64,000 nt of DNA from Burkholderia cepacia (GTDB taxonomy: Bacteria; Pseudomonadota; Gammaproteobacteria; Burkholderiales; Burkholderiaceae): contig NZ_CP013444.1 in the NCBI RefSeq assembly GCF_001718835.1, positions 558,001-622,000 of the forward strand, read 5' to 3'. The notes under the pieces are model-generated. The model was not told where the DNA came from. It made no database searches and saw only the letters and a program-made list of their open reading frames with translations. This document shows positions 16,039 to 24,723 of the stretch, in pieces (the first letter of the stretch is position 1; every line of letters starts with the position of its first letter). A program made the translations under genes and the position numbers.

Positions 16039-18045
16039 TCATTCGGATGTAGTGCCAGCCGTGTCCTCCTCCGCGACCGGTGCGGTAGCGTCGTTGCTCT
16101 CCTCGAACACGCCTTCGAGGTACGCCGCGTACCGTTCTTGCAAATATTGCAGGGAGGCTTCCCGGTCCACCTGTACGTTCAGGTGGTCCTGGAAGAACTT
16201 CAACCGCGCGCGATTCTCATCAAGGACTTGCGCCCACGTCTTTGCGTAGATGTTGACGTTGGGTTTGGATAGGATCACGCCGGTCTCATCCTGCACTAGA
16301 TGCTCGGTGTAGCGGTCGAGCGTGTCGCTGATCACCCAAAAGTTCCACGTTACCCCAACCTTATCGAAGCGGGGATCGCTCATTACCGAGAACGCGTAAC
16401 CCTGTATCTGCGTAACCTCGTCCGAACCGATCTTGACCTTCGGTGCTTTCAATTCGACGACTAAGTGCGTCAATTGATTCGCACGATGCTGCTTCGTCGC
16501 TCTCGACAGCATCAGGTCGATGATTCCCCGCATTTGCGAGATGTGCTTCACAGGCTCGTCGATCACCACTTCGCTGCCGAGCAACTTTTTATGCTCCACC
16601 AAAGCCATGGTCAGCGATTGGTCATCCACTGACAACGCGAACTCCTCTCCAAAGAGCCAGCAGTTGTCCGCAATGATCCGGTGCAACTGAGTCCGCTCCT
16701 TCAATCGCTTCTTCGGTTCGGGGTCGAACAGTACTGCCTCCAAGCCGCTCAGGAACTTGAGCCGGTCGGACACCACCTTCGCCGCACCGATGATCGACGA
16801 TAGTGAGGTGTTGCGAAGCAGTTGGGCTAGCTCCTCCTGCTGCCGCTTTGGCAGTCGTAGCACCTCGTCCAGGATGACCTGCAAGTCTTCGGGGCTGCGC
16901 TCGATCGCCTGCCGCAGCATCCGCAGTTGGAAAGCCTTGGTTTTGCTCTGGGTTGTGCGGAAGTCCGGCAGATGTCGTGCGATGTTCACCGCCACAATGT
17001 CGAATACTTGACGTTCGACCTTCTCAACCGCCGTCGCGGGGTCGCCAGAGAACGGGTAGACTTCCTCGTCCTTCCATTCCTCCACGACCGTGCGGGCTTC
17101 CTTTGCTGCCCGTGACCGAAAATGGTCCTTGATTGTCTGTTGCGCTTCCGCGATTGTGCTCAGAACCGCCGGCTGCATTTCGGCGAGATCGACCGTGCCT
17201 TCCATTTGCGCCTGATCGAAGTACGGCGAGTGGAGGTAGCCGGAGAACTGGAACTGACCAATGTGGAAGCGGCGATCCACCTGCACGAGAGGAAAACGCT
17301 GCTGGTTGCACAGGTAAAGGGCTCGATTTCCGGCCGATTTCCATTCGACTACCTGTAGTCGCGCCCAATACGCTTTCCCGTCTATCTCGATGTCAGACAG
17401 AGGAAAGGATTTTTTGTCCGTGATGGCTGACCCCGGATCGATGGCGCGCCCATCGAGCACGATTTTCGTGTCCTCGTAGTCGGCGAGGTATAGAGCAAAG
17501 ACCTCGGTCAACTCCTCGCGACCGTCTTCGGTTGTGAACGTGCGGAAGTCTTTCAGCGCGTTGCGGATGGTCAACGTCACACCCGTATCCGTCGCATCCT
17601 TCGCTTTGGTCTCGTCGCTGATTCGGACGTGTCGGATGTCGAGGGCGGACATGCGAATCGTGTACGACCAGAATTTGCCGTCGCGCTTGTACACGACTGC
17701 CCATTCGGCGTCGCTTCCGAGGGCGAAGGCCTTGAATCGTCCACGGCCCTCCTGCCCATGCAGGAAACGTCCACCAGAGGTCTGTGTTCTGGACTTCTTC
17801 CATGAGCCGCCCAGTGAACGAAAGAAGCCGGCTGCCTCAGCGCGCGGGATACCCTCACCATCGTCCTTGACGATGATCGTGTCGAGCGTATCCAGATCGT
17901 TGTACTCGAACGAGATATCAACGTTTTTCGCGTCGGCGTCGAAGGCATTCCAGACGAGTTCCGACAGCGCTGAAATCGGCTTCGCACGGGTCATCTTTTC
18001 GAGGAAGTCCGATTGGACTTCTACCGGATATTCTTCCGTTGCCAT
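16039..18045 (-). CDS. GHKL ATPase fused to a PD-(D/E)XK-like nuclease domain (candidate defence gene)
   Basis: 668 residues. The N-terminal Bergerat fold is complete: ELVWNAFDADA (residues 29-39), DDGEGI (61-66), GQEGRGRFKAF (97-107) and a TGVTLTI strand near 155. The C-terminal region has RGIIDLML (Asp510) and VVELKAP (Glu531, Lys533), the spacing of a PD-(D/E)XK active site, followed by TQIQGYAF, as in Shedu/DUF4263-like nucleases. The middle is helical. The gene is AT-richer than its flanks and lies beside a damaged toxin-antitoxin pair. A single-protein anti-phage or DNA-damage-responsive nuclease is plausible but inferred. It may instead be annotated simply as an ATP-binding protein. 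Confidence 0.75.
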   Translation of the reverse strand: MATEEYPVEVQSDFLEKMTRAKPISALSELVWNAFDADAKNVDISFEYNDLDTLDTIIVKDDGEGIPRAEAAGFFRSLGGSWKKSRTQTSGGRFLHGQEGRGRFKAFALGSDAEWAVVYKRDGKFWSYTIRMSALDIRHVRISDETKAKDATDTGVTLTIRNALKDFRTFTTEDGREELTEVFALYLADYEDTKIVLDGRAIDPGSAITDKKSFPLSDIEIDGKAYWARLQVVEWKSAGNRALYLCNQQRFPLVQVDRRFHIGQFQFSGYLHSPYFDQAQMEGTVDLAEMQPAVLSTIAEAQQTIKDHFRSRAAKEARTVVEEWKDEEVYPFSGDPATAVEKVERQVFDIVAVNIARHLPDFRTTQSKTKAFQLRMLRQAIERSPEDLQVILDEVLRLPKRQQEELAQLLRNTSLSSIIGAAKVVSDRLKFLSGLEAVLFDPEPKKRLKERTQLHRIIADNCWLFGEEFALSVDDQSLTMALVEHKKLLGSEVVIDEPVKHISQMRGIIDLMLSRATKQHRANQLTHLVVELKAPKVKIGSDEVTQIQGYAFSVMSDPRFDKVGVTWNFWVISDTLDRYTEHLVQDETGVILSKPNVNIYAKTWAQVLDENRARLKFFQDHLNVQVDREASLQYLQERYAAYLEGVFEESNDATAPVAEEDTAGTTSE

Positions 18046-18507
18046 GCGTCTACTCCCGTAATGTGGTCCGTTCTGACTGTCGTCCTGATGCTGTTCCGCC
18101 GGAATCTCATGCCGGTGCGCGCCCTGACCTCACCGTTTGCGAGTGTCAGCGGCGCTAGTCCGCAGTTATTAGGTACTGTATAAGCATACATTGTTTAACG
18201 CCTCTATGAACCGCTCGTCTCACTCCAGCGTCGTCGCTCCGCCTATCGACGAATTGGTCACGCATCTTGTCGTTGAGGTGCTGGGAGGGGGAAGTGGGTT
18301 TTCCGAGTTTGGCGCTGGATTTACGCCCAAAGTCGCATTGTTTCGAATCGTCAAAGCTCGAATGACTTCGTTGGGGCGCGGGGTCGCGGGTGGTGAGCCG
18401 ACTTGGGGTATGCCGGGTCGGTCAATCCTCGGGTCGGTCGTCGTATGTAGCGACCAAATTCGAACTATAGTCGGTCCGGTTGTCGCCAAACAGGACAAGG
18501 TGTCGCA
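18046..18507. other. AT-richer intergenic region of the islet
   Basis: About 460 bases separate the GHKL gene and the antitoxin. A 107-codon frame at 18191-18511 starts with TTG, has glycine/valine noise composition and overlaps the antitoxin start, so I do not accept it. A LexA-like box lies at 18174-18193. Promoters for both flanking genes are expected here. Confidence 0.4.
18174..18193. promoter_or_regulatory. LexA (SOS)-like box
   Basis: TACTGTATAAGCATACATTG matches the LexA consensus CTGT-N8-ACAG at seven of eight core bases, and the flanks (TACTGTAT and ATACA) also agree. It is about 130 bp upstream of the leftward GHKL gene. The distance is somewhat long, so this is a candidate only. 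Confidence 0.35.
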
Positions 18508-18780
18508 ATGAAATTTCCCACCCGAGTCAAGCCGATCAGCTACCTGAAGAGCCACGCCGCGGAGATCGTCAAGGATATTTCGGAGAGCCGGGAGCCGATG
18601 TTGATTACCCAGAATGGCGAGGCGAAACTCGTCGTCATGGACGTCAAGTCCTATGAGGAACGTGAAGTAACGCTGGCGCTCCTGAAGCTTCTCGCCCTCG
18701 GCAATCGTGAGATCGAGCAAGGTCACTTTCGTGCTGTCGAGGATGTCTTCACGGAACTCGACGAAGATGGCGAGCGATGA
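18508..18780 (+). CDS. Phd/YefM-family antitoxin
   Basis: 90 residues, the standard length. The N-terminal Phd/YefM DNA-binding motif is clear: VKPISYLKSHAAEIVKDI, then EPMLITQNGEAKLVVMDVKSYEE. The C-terminal part that normally wraps the toxin is present (ALLKLLALGNREIEQG). It overlaps the toxin remnant by 4 bp (ATGA). With the toxin damaged it may survive as an autorepressor or as protection against related toxins. Confidence 0.9.
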   Translation: MKFPTRVKPISYLKSHAAEIVKDISESREPMLITQNGEAKLVVMDVKSYEEREVTLALLKLLALGNREIEQGHFRAVEDVFTELDEDGER

Positions 18781-18944
18781 CGCCCCGTGTCGCGATTCTG
18801 TATTCTGCGGAAACGGCTTTCATCGCGGGAATGAATCGCGTCATTTACGAGGTTCGCGGCGATATCGCCTATATCCATGTCGTTTGCGACACCCGCAAGG
18901 ATCTGAAGTCCATTCTCTTGAGAAGGCTGCTGCGTAGCGATTGA
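18777..18944 (+). pseudogene. RelE/ParE-family toxin with an in-frame internal deletion
   Basis: Only 55 codons, against about 95-105 for the family. It begins like a RelE/ParE toxin (TPRVAILYSAETAF) and then jumps to the conserved C-terminal end (NRVIYEVRGDIAYIHVVCDTRKDLKSILLRRLL). About 45-50 codons holding the helical hairpin and the first core strands are gone. The frame is intact and still overlaps the antitoxin stop. The basic C-terminal strand pair remains, but the fold cannot be complete, so mRNA cleavage is unlikely. Confidence 0.75.
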
Positions 18945-18967
18945 ATGCCGCCCGCGCGTGGCACGAT

Positions 18968-19924
18968 TCATCCGGAAGCACGCTTCGACTTCGTCGACCG
19001 CCCGCGTGTCGCCCGCACCGGCGCCGCGCCAATTTTCTCCCGCATCGCATCGACAAACGCCCGCACCTTCGGCGAAGGCAGCCGCGTCGACGGATACACC
19101 GCATGAATCCCGGCCGGCGCCGAGCGCCACGCGGGCAGCAGCCGCACGAGCCGGCCGGCCGCGACGTCGTCGGCGGTCGAAAAGTCCGTCAGCAGCCCGA
19201 AGCCGCCGCCCGCGAGCACGATCGCGCGGCACGCGGTGGCGGTGTTCGACACGACGTGTGCGGTGCAGCGCACCGACGCCTTGCCGCCGCGCGCGCTCTC
19301 GAGCTCGAACGTATGCGGGCGCGGCAGCGTCGACAGCATCACGAACGGCAGCGCGGCGAGCGCCGCCGGATCGCGCGGCAACCCCCAGCGCGCGACGAAC
19401 GCGGGGCTCGCGACCAGCCATTTCTCGTAGGTGCCGAGCTGCACCGCGCGATAGTTCGAATCGGCGAGGCGGCCGATGCGGATCGCGACGTCGAGGTTGT
19501 CCGCGACGAGATCGACGACGCGGTCGTTCGCGACGAGTTCGACGTCGAGGCCCGGATGCCGGTCGCGCAACGCGACGACGGCAGGCGCGACGACCAGCGC
19601 GCCGTAGTCGATCGGCACGCTCACGCGCAGCGTGCCGCGCAGCGGCCCCGCGTCGGACGACACAGCGTCGAGCGCGCTTTCGGCGGCGCGCACGATGTCG
19701 CGGCACGCGTCGTAGAACGCCCGCCCCGCGTCGGTCACGCTCAGCCGCCGCGTGGTGCGCACCAGCAGGTTCGCGCCGACCTCGGATTCGAGGCGCTGCA
19801 TGTGCGTGCTGACGACCGTCTTCGCCAGGCCGAGCCGCTCGGCCGCGGCCGTCAGCGAGCCGGCGTCGACCACCGCGACGAAGATCGCCAGCCGGTTCAG
19901 GTTCACGTCGCGCAGATCGGCCAT
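18968..19924 (-). CDS. LysR-family transcriptional regulator
   Basis: 318 residues with the standard N-terminal winged helix (NRLAIFVAVVDAGSLTAAAERLGLAKTVVSTHMQRLE) and a periplasmic-binding-like effector domain (LRVSVPIDYGALVVAPAV onward). It is divergent from the GST gene, with about 125 bp between the starts, so regulation of the GST and the PNPOx-like gene is the simplest reading. The effector is unknown. Confidence 0.9.
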   Translation of the reverse strand: MADLRDVNLNRLAIFVAVVDAGSLTAAAERLGLAKTVVSTHMQRLESEVGANLLVRTTRRLSVTDAGRAFYDACRDIVRAAESALDAVSSDAGPLRGTLRVSVPIDYGALVVAPAVVALRDRHPGLDVELVANDRVVDLVADNLDVAIRIGRLADSNYRAVQLGTYEKWLVASPAFVARWGLPRDPAALAALPFVMLSTLPRPHTFELESARGGKASVRCTAHVVSNTATACRAIVLAGGGFGLLTDFSTADDVAAGRLVRLLPAWRSAPAGIHAVYPSTRLPSPKVRAFVDAMREKIGAAPVRATRGRSTKSKRASG

Positions 19925-20050
19925 CGTCGATTGTCCTATGGAAAAGGATAATGTTTCAGCGATTATCCGTCTTCTGTCGATAGAGGGCGCGCGTTACGCT
20001 GGGGCCGTTCGTTGCCGGTTCGCGGCGACGCCCTTTGCCGGAGTGTTCCC

Positions 20051-20695
20051 ATGCCTGTTGCCGAGAAGCCGTCCGTTCCGATTCGCGTCTACTCGTTCCT
20101 GCTCTCCGGGCATGCGCATCGCGTCCGCCTGTTCCTGTCGCTGCTCGGCCTGCCGTCGGAGACCGTCGACGTGGATCTCGCGGCCGGCGAGCAGCGCCGG
20201 CCGGCCTTCCTTGCGCTCAATCCGCTCGGGCAGGTGCCCGTGATCGACGACGGCGGCACGGTGATCGCCGATTCGAACGCGATCCTCGTGTACCTCGCGA
20301 AGCGCTACGGCGACGCGCACTGGCTGCCCGACGACCCGGCAAGCGCGGCCGTCGTGCAGCGCTGGCTCTCGTATGCGGCCGGGCCGATCGCAGCGGGGCC
20401 GGCTGCCGCGCGGCTCGTGACCGTGTTCGGCGCGCCGCTCGATCACGAGCAGGCGAAGCGCATCGCCGTCCGGCTGTTCGACGCGATCGACGCGGAGTTC
20501 GCGAAGCAGCCGTTCGCGGCCGGTGCGCAGCCGACGATTGCGGATATCGCCGCGTACTCGTACATCGCGCACGCGCCGGAAGGCGGCGTGTCGCTCGAGC
20601 CGTATCCGCACGTGCGCGCGTGGCTGGCGCGCGTCGAGGCGCTGCCGGGCTTCGTTGCGATGCCGACGACGCGCGCCGGCCTGCTCGCGGCATAA
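20051..20695 (+). CDS. Glutathione S-transferase
   Basis: 214 residues. The thioredoxin-like N-terminal domain has RVYSFLLSGHAHRVRLFLSLLGL (Ser at the activating position) and NPLGQVPVIDDGGTVIADSNAILVYLAKRY, the glutathione-binding cis-Pro and Asp-Ser motif. The C-terminal helical domain has AAGAQPTIADIAAYSY (N-capping motif). ATG 20051 is chosen because the in-frame extension upstream lacks GST similarity and lies in the regulatory gap. It is followed 33 bp later by the PNPOx-like gene, probably in one operon. Confidence 0.9.
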   Translation: MPVAEKPSVPIRVYSFLLSGHAHRVRLFLSLLGLPSETVDVDLAAGEQRRPAFLALNPLGQVPVIDDGGTVIADSNAILVYLAKRYGDAHWLPDDPASAAVVQRWLSYAAGPIAAGPAAARLVTVFGAPLDHEQAKRIAVRLFDAIDAEFAKQPFAAGAQPTIADIAAYSYIAHAPEGGVSLEPYPHVRAWLARVEALPGFVAMPTTRAGLLAA

Positions 20696-20728
20696 CGCGA
20701 CGGGCCGCTTCATTCAGGAGATCAAACG

Positions 20729-21703
20729 ATGACTGCGCCAACCGTCGCCCCGCCGGGCTGGGAACTGGATGTGTCACCGTTTCATGCCGGCGAACTCGCC
20801 GTGCAGCAGCGCGCGGGCGTTGCCGATGCTGCGAGCGCCGTCGGGCTGCGCGGGATCCGGCGTTTCATGCCGGACCAGCACCGGACGTTTTTCGCGCAAC
20901 TGCCGTTCTTCGTGCTCGGCGGCATCGATGCGAACGGCCAGCCGTGGGCGACGCTGCGGGCCGGCGCGCCGGGGTTCGTGACATCGCCGGACCCGCGCAC
21001 GCTGCGTATCGCGGGCGACACATTGCCGGGCGATCCGCTGGACGGCGCGTGGCAGCCGGGCGCGCCGCTCGGCGGGCTCGGGATCGAATTCGATACGCGG
21101 CGGCGCAATCGCGTCAACGGCGTCGTGCGCGCGGTCGACGGCGATGCGCTGACGATCGCGGTCGAGCAGAGCTTCGGCAACTGCGCGAAGTACATCCAGA
21201 GCCGCACGCCGGTGTTCGACCCGCGCGGCGATGCGGCGCCGCCACGGCTCGAACGTTCGGCCCGGCTGAGCGATGCCGATCGCGCGCTGCTTGCGCGGGC
21301 CGATACGTTCTTCGTCGCGAGCGCGAACACGGCGGCGGACGCGGGCGCCGCGCGTGGCGCCGACGTGTCGCACCGCGGCGGGATGCCGGGCTTCGTGCGC
21401 GTCGACGATGCGCACACGCTGACGACGCCGGATTTCAGCGGCAACCGCTTCTTCAACACGCTCGGCAACCTGCAGCAGGACCCGCGCGCGGGGCTGCTGT
21501 TCGTCGATTTCGACAACGGCGACCTGCTGTATGTGGCCGCTCGCGCCGAGATCGTGTGGGACGGGCCGCTCGTCGCGTCGTTCGACGGCGCGCAGCGGGT
21601 CGTGCGGTATCGCGTGCAGGAAGTGCGGCGGGGCGTCGCGGTGCTGCCGTTCCGGTGGTCGGCGGTCGAACGCGCGCCGCAGTTCAGGGTTCGCCTCGCG
21701 TGA
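20729..21703 (+). CDS. Pyridoxamine 5'-phosphate oxidase-like FMN-binding protein
   Basis: 324 residues. The protein has split-barrel PNPOx-like modules: one around RTFFAQLPFFVLGGIDANGQPWATLRAG and another near ADTFFVASAN, with the late GNRFFNTLGNLQQDPRAGLLFVDFDNGDLL pattern typical of flavin-binding members. Homologues are often fused or adjacent to ferredoxin reductase modules; none is present here. It is probably co-transcribed with the GST. The reaction is unknown; an FMN- or F420-dependent reductase is possible. Confidence 0.75.
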   Translation: MTAPTVAPPGWELDVSPFHAGELAVQQRAGVADAASAVGLRGIRRFMPDQHRTFFAQLPFFVLGGIDANGQPWATLRAGAPGFVTSPDPRTLRIAGDTLPGDPLDGAWQPGAPLGGLGIEFDTRRRNRVNGVVRAVDGDALTIAVEQSFGNCAKYIQSRTPVFDPRGDAAPPRLERSARLSDADRALLARADTFFVASANTAADAGAARGADVSHRGGMPGFVRVDDAHTLTTPDFSGNRFFNTLGNLQQDPRAGLLFVDFDNGDLLYVAARAEIVWDGPLVASFDGAQRVVRYRVQEVRRGVAVLPFRWSAVERAPQFRVRLA

Positions 21704-21825
21704 CGGATTGGTGGGCCGCACGCCATGTGCTGCCCGAAAAGCGTTCGCAACTGCTTCTGTTTTCATCGACGGATCGGATCGACCATAACGGCAACCGATA
21801 CGATGAAAGTGAAAGGAGCAAGGCC

Positions 21826-22029
21826 ATGAAACTGCTCGGCATGATCAAGCTGGTCCTGTGGAGTTTCTTCGGCGTACGCAACAGCAAGGCGCACGCGGCC
21901 GATCTCGCGAACGTCAACTACACGTTGCTGCCGTTCGTGGCGATCGTGCTCGCGCTGCTCGTCGGCGCGGTGATCTACGGCGTCGTGCACCTCGTCGTCG
22001 AGCCGACCGCGACGATGCAGGGCTTCTGA
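21826..22029 (+). CDS. DUF2970 small membrane protein
   Basis: 67 residues with the DUF2970 pattern: an N-terminal MIKLVLWSFFGVRNSKAHAAD segment, then one transmembrane helix (LPFVAIVLALLVGAVIYGVV). GAAAGGAGCAAGGCC before ATG 21826 is a good ribosome site. Function unknown; the family is common in Betaproteobacteria. Confidence 0.82.
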   Translation: MKLLGMIKLVLWSFFGVRNSKAHAADLANVNYTLLPFVAIVLALLVGAVIYGVVHLVVEPTATMQGF

Positions 22030-22437
22030 GCGCGATTGCCTCGCCGACCCGATGCCGGCGCGACGATGCGCCGGCATCGGGCGCTCCGCACGAGTCGCCG
22101 TCGTGATCGCCTGAACGGCCGCTGCCCGCCCGCCTGCAAGCGACGATTTCGTCGTTGCGATACGCGCCATCGAGCGATGGCGCTTTCTGTTCTGCTTCCC
22201 ACCCTTCCTGCCCGATTCCGCCGCCGGTCCGCCGCCACGGGGTAAAATGCGCGCCGCAATGCGTGGCGCGCCCGGGCGTCACGCCCGGGCCCACCGCGGA
22301 CCGGCTTCCGATACGCGATGCGCCGCATCGTTGACGACGACATCCGGGGCCATCGCGCGCAGCCGCACGAGCCCGCGCCCATCTTGCATGATCGAGCGCG
22401 TGCGACAGGTTGAGCGGCGAGTTTCAAATCCAGAAAG
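22030..22437. other. Intergenic region before the TonB operon, with two hairpins
   Basis: About 400 bases. It contains a strong hairpin at 22048-22081 and a second GC-rich one at 22270-22290 (GCCCGGGCG, 3-nt loop, CGCCCGGGC). I looked for a TPP riboswitch because a vitamin-uptake operon follows, but found no CUGAGA or matching thi-box elements. No gene is supported. Confidence 0.45.
22048..22081. terminator. Strong hairpin, terminator-like
   Basis: CCCGATGCCGGCGC pairs perfectly over 14 bp with GCGCCGGCATCGGG around a 6-nt loop, 18 bp after the DUF2970 stop. No T-run follows, so it may need Rho or may mainly protect the 3' end. Confidence 0.55.
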
Positions 22438-24690
22438 ATGACTGTGAACAGAAGAAGAATGTCGCCGGCACTGCGGCGGCGCGCGCGTGTCGGCGTCGGT
22501 ATCGGTATTGGCGTCGGTCTCGGCATCTCGCTTTTCGCCGCGCAGGCAGGCGCGGCTTCCGTCGATGCATCGGCGAGCGCTTCGGACGCCGATGCGGCCT
22601 CCGGCGGCGGCACGCTGCCGGCCATCAGCGTGAGCGGCGCGCGCGGCAATACGTTGCGTGCGCGCACCGCGTCGGTCGCCGGCCATGACGACGCACCGCT
22701 GCGCGATACGCCGGCGTCGGTGAGCGTCGTCACGCGCGCGCAGCTCGACGACCAGCAGGCGAAGCGGCTGAGCGACGTCGTGCGCAACGACGCGTCGGTC
22801 GTCAACGACTATGCGCCGGTCGGTTATTTCGAAGGCTTTGCGATCCGCGGTTTTCCGGTCGATCTCGCGAGCGCGATCCGGATCGACGGGCTGACGGTGT
22901 CCGGCGAACAGAACGTGCCGCTCGAGAACAAGGAGCGCGTCGAGATCCTGAAGGGGCTTGCCGGCATCGACAGCGGCGTCGTCGCGCCCGGCGGGGTGAT
23001 CAACTTCGTGACGAAGCGCTCGGCGAACGTCGCGAGCCTGACGGGAGGCGTCGACAGCCGCGGCTCGACGTCGGCGGCCGTCGATCTCGGCCGCCGCTTC
23101 GGCCCCGACAATCAGTTCGGTTTCCGGATCAACGCCGCGAAGGAGAACATGCACTCCTACATCGACGGCACGAACGGGCGGCGCACGTTCGGCTCGATCG
23201 CCGCCGACTGGGACATCAGCCCGCGCGCGAGCCTGCAGCTCAATGCCGAATTCCAGCAGTGGATCCAGCGTTCCGCACCCGGCTACCAGCTGCTCGGCGG
23301 CACCGTCGTGCCGTCGGTCAAGACGACGTCGAAGGCGCTCGGCACGCAGCCGTGGGCGAAACCGGTGACGACCGACGCGCTGAACCTGAACGCGCGTTTC
23401 GACTACCAGTTCAACGACGACTGGAAGGCGTACATCGCCGCCGGCCGCAGCCGCACGATGATCGACGACAACAGCGCGTTCGCGTATGGCTGTTCGTATG
23501 CGGCGAGCTGCGCGGCCGGCGCGACGTCGCCGTTCTTCTTCGGCGCGAACGGCGACTACGACGTGTACGACTTCCGCAGCCCCGGCGAATACCGGCGCAA
23601 CGACGACCTGCGCGCCGTAACTACGGCCAAGTTTTCGACCGGGCCGGTGCGCCACGAGCTGACGCTCGGCGTGAGCGTGCAGCGCCGCGTCGTCAGCATG
23701 GCCGATGCCGTGTACGACTACGTGGGCAGCGAGAACATCTACGGCCCGGACGTCACGTTCGCGCCGTCGCCGAACGTGCCCGGGCCGTCGTATCCGCGCC
23801 TCGATGCATGGCAGTACGGCGTGTTCGGGCTCGACCGCATCAGCATCGGCGAGCACTGGCAGGTGCTCGCGGGCGGCAAGGAAGTGCTGCTGCGCCAGCG
23901 CAGCTGGAGCAGCCTCGACGGCGCCGCGACGCACACCGACCGCTCGGTGTTCCTGCCGCAGGTCGCGCTCGTCTACAAGCCGGTGAACGTGCTGTCGCTG
24001 TATGCGTCGTACAGCAAGGCGCTGTCGCTCGGCGACCAGGCGCCCGTGCGCGCGACCAATGCGTATGCGTTCCTGCCGCCCGTCGAATCGCATCAGTTCG
24101 AGGTCGGCGCGAAATACGACTGGCTCGACCGGCTGAGCCTCACGGCCGCCGTGTTCTCGATCAGCAAGCCGTTCCAGTTCGCGCAGCCCGACGCGTCGAA
24201 CGGCAGCTACACGTTCGTGCAGCGCGGCACGCAGCGGCACCAGGGGATCGAACTCGGCGCGGCCGGGCAGGTCACGCAGCGGCTGTCGCTGACCGCGACC
24301 GTGGCGGCGATCCGCGCGCGCGCGTACGATTCGGGTTCGCCGGCGTACGAAGGGCACCAGATCATCAACGTGCCCGCGCTGCGCGCATCGCTGTATGCGG
24401 ACTACGCGGTGCCGGGCGTCGCGGGGCTGAACGTGCTGGGCGGCGTCGAGTACAGCGCGGCCCGCAACGCGAACGAGGAGGGCACCGCGCAGGTGCCGGC
24501 GTGGTTCGTGTTCAATCTCGGCGCGCGCTATACGACGAAGATCGGCGGCCATCGCACGGTGTTGCGCGTGTCGGTGGACAATCTTTTCAACAAGTTCTAC
24601 TGGCGCGACGCGGGCGAGCAGCAGGGCGATGCGTACCTGTTCCCGGGCGCGCCGCGCACCGCGCGCGTGTCGTTGACCTATGATTTCTGA
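22438..24690 (+). CDS. TonB-dependent outer-membrane receptor
   Basis: 750 residues with a signal peptide, a TonB-box-like stretch (LPAISVSGA), a plug domain (LRDTPASVSVVTRAQLDDQ, then RVEILKGLAGIDSGVVAPGGVINFVTKR) and a 22-strand-type barrel ending in F (TARVSLTYDF). It looks like a siderophore receptor by family, but its operon partners are a PnuC-type vitamin transporter and a small-molecule kinase, so a vitamin or nucleoside ligand is as likely as a ferric siderophore. PnuC starts 34 bp downstream. No Fur box was evident by eye. Confidence 0.88.
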   Translation: MTVNRRRMSPALRRRARVGVGIGIGVGLGISLFAAQAGAASVDASASASDADAASGGGTLPAISVSGARGNTLRARTASVAGHDDAPLRDTPASVSVVTRAQLDDQQAKRLSDVVRNDASVVNDYAPVGYFEGFAIRGFPVDLASAIRIDGLTVSGEQNVPLENKERVEILKGLAGIDSGVVAPGGVINFVTKRSANVASLTGGVDSRGSTSAAVDLGRRFGPDNQFGFRINAAKENMHSYIDGTNGRRTFGSIAADWDISPRASLQLNAEFQQWIQRSAPGYQLLGGTVVPSVKTTSKALGTQPWAKPVTTDALNLNARFDYQFNDDWKAYIAAGRSRTMIDDNSAFAYGCSYAASCAAGATSPFFFGANGDYDVYDFRSPGEYRRNDDLRAVTTAKFSTGPVRHELTLGVSVQRRVVSMADAVYDYVGSENIYGPDVTFAPSPNVPGPSYPRLDAWQYGVFGLDRISIGEHWQVLAGGKEVLLRQRSWSSLDGAATHTDRSVFLPQVALVYKPVNVLSLYASYSKALSLGDQAPVRATNAYAFLPPVESHQFEVGAKYDWLDRLSLTAAVFSISKPFQFAQPDASNGSYTFVQRGTQRHQGIELGAAGQVTQRLSLTATVAAIRARAYDSGSPAYEGHQIINVPALRASLYADYAVPGVAGLNVLGGVEYSAARNANEEGTAQVPAWFVFNLGARYTTKIGGHRTVLRVSVDNLFNKFYWRDAGEQQGDAYLFPGAPRTARVSLTYDF

Positions 24691-24723
24691 TCGCGGTTCG
24701 ACCTACACTGGAGAGTACGAACG

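Noticed and set aside
18191..18511. A 107-codon frame before the Phd antitoxin
   Set aside because: TTG start, composition typical of noise, overlap with the antitoxin start and no recognisable motif.
22030..22437. A TPP or other vitamin riboswitch before the TonB-PnuC operon
   Set aside because: No CUGAGA element or matching second thi-box was found by eye, only two GC-rich hairpins.
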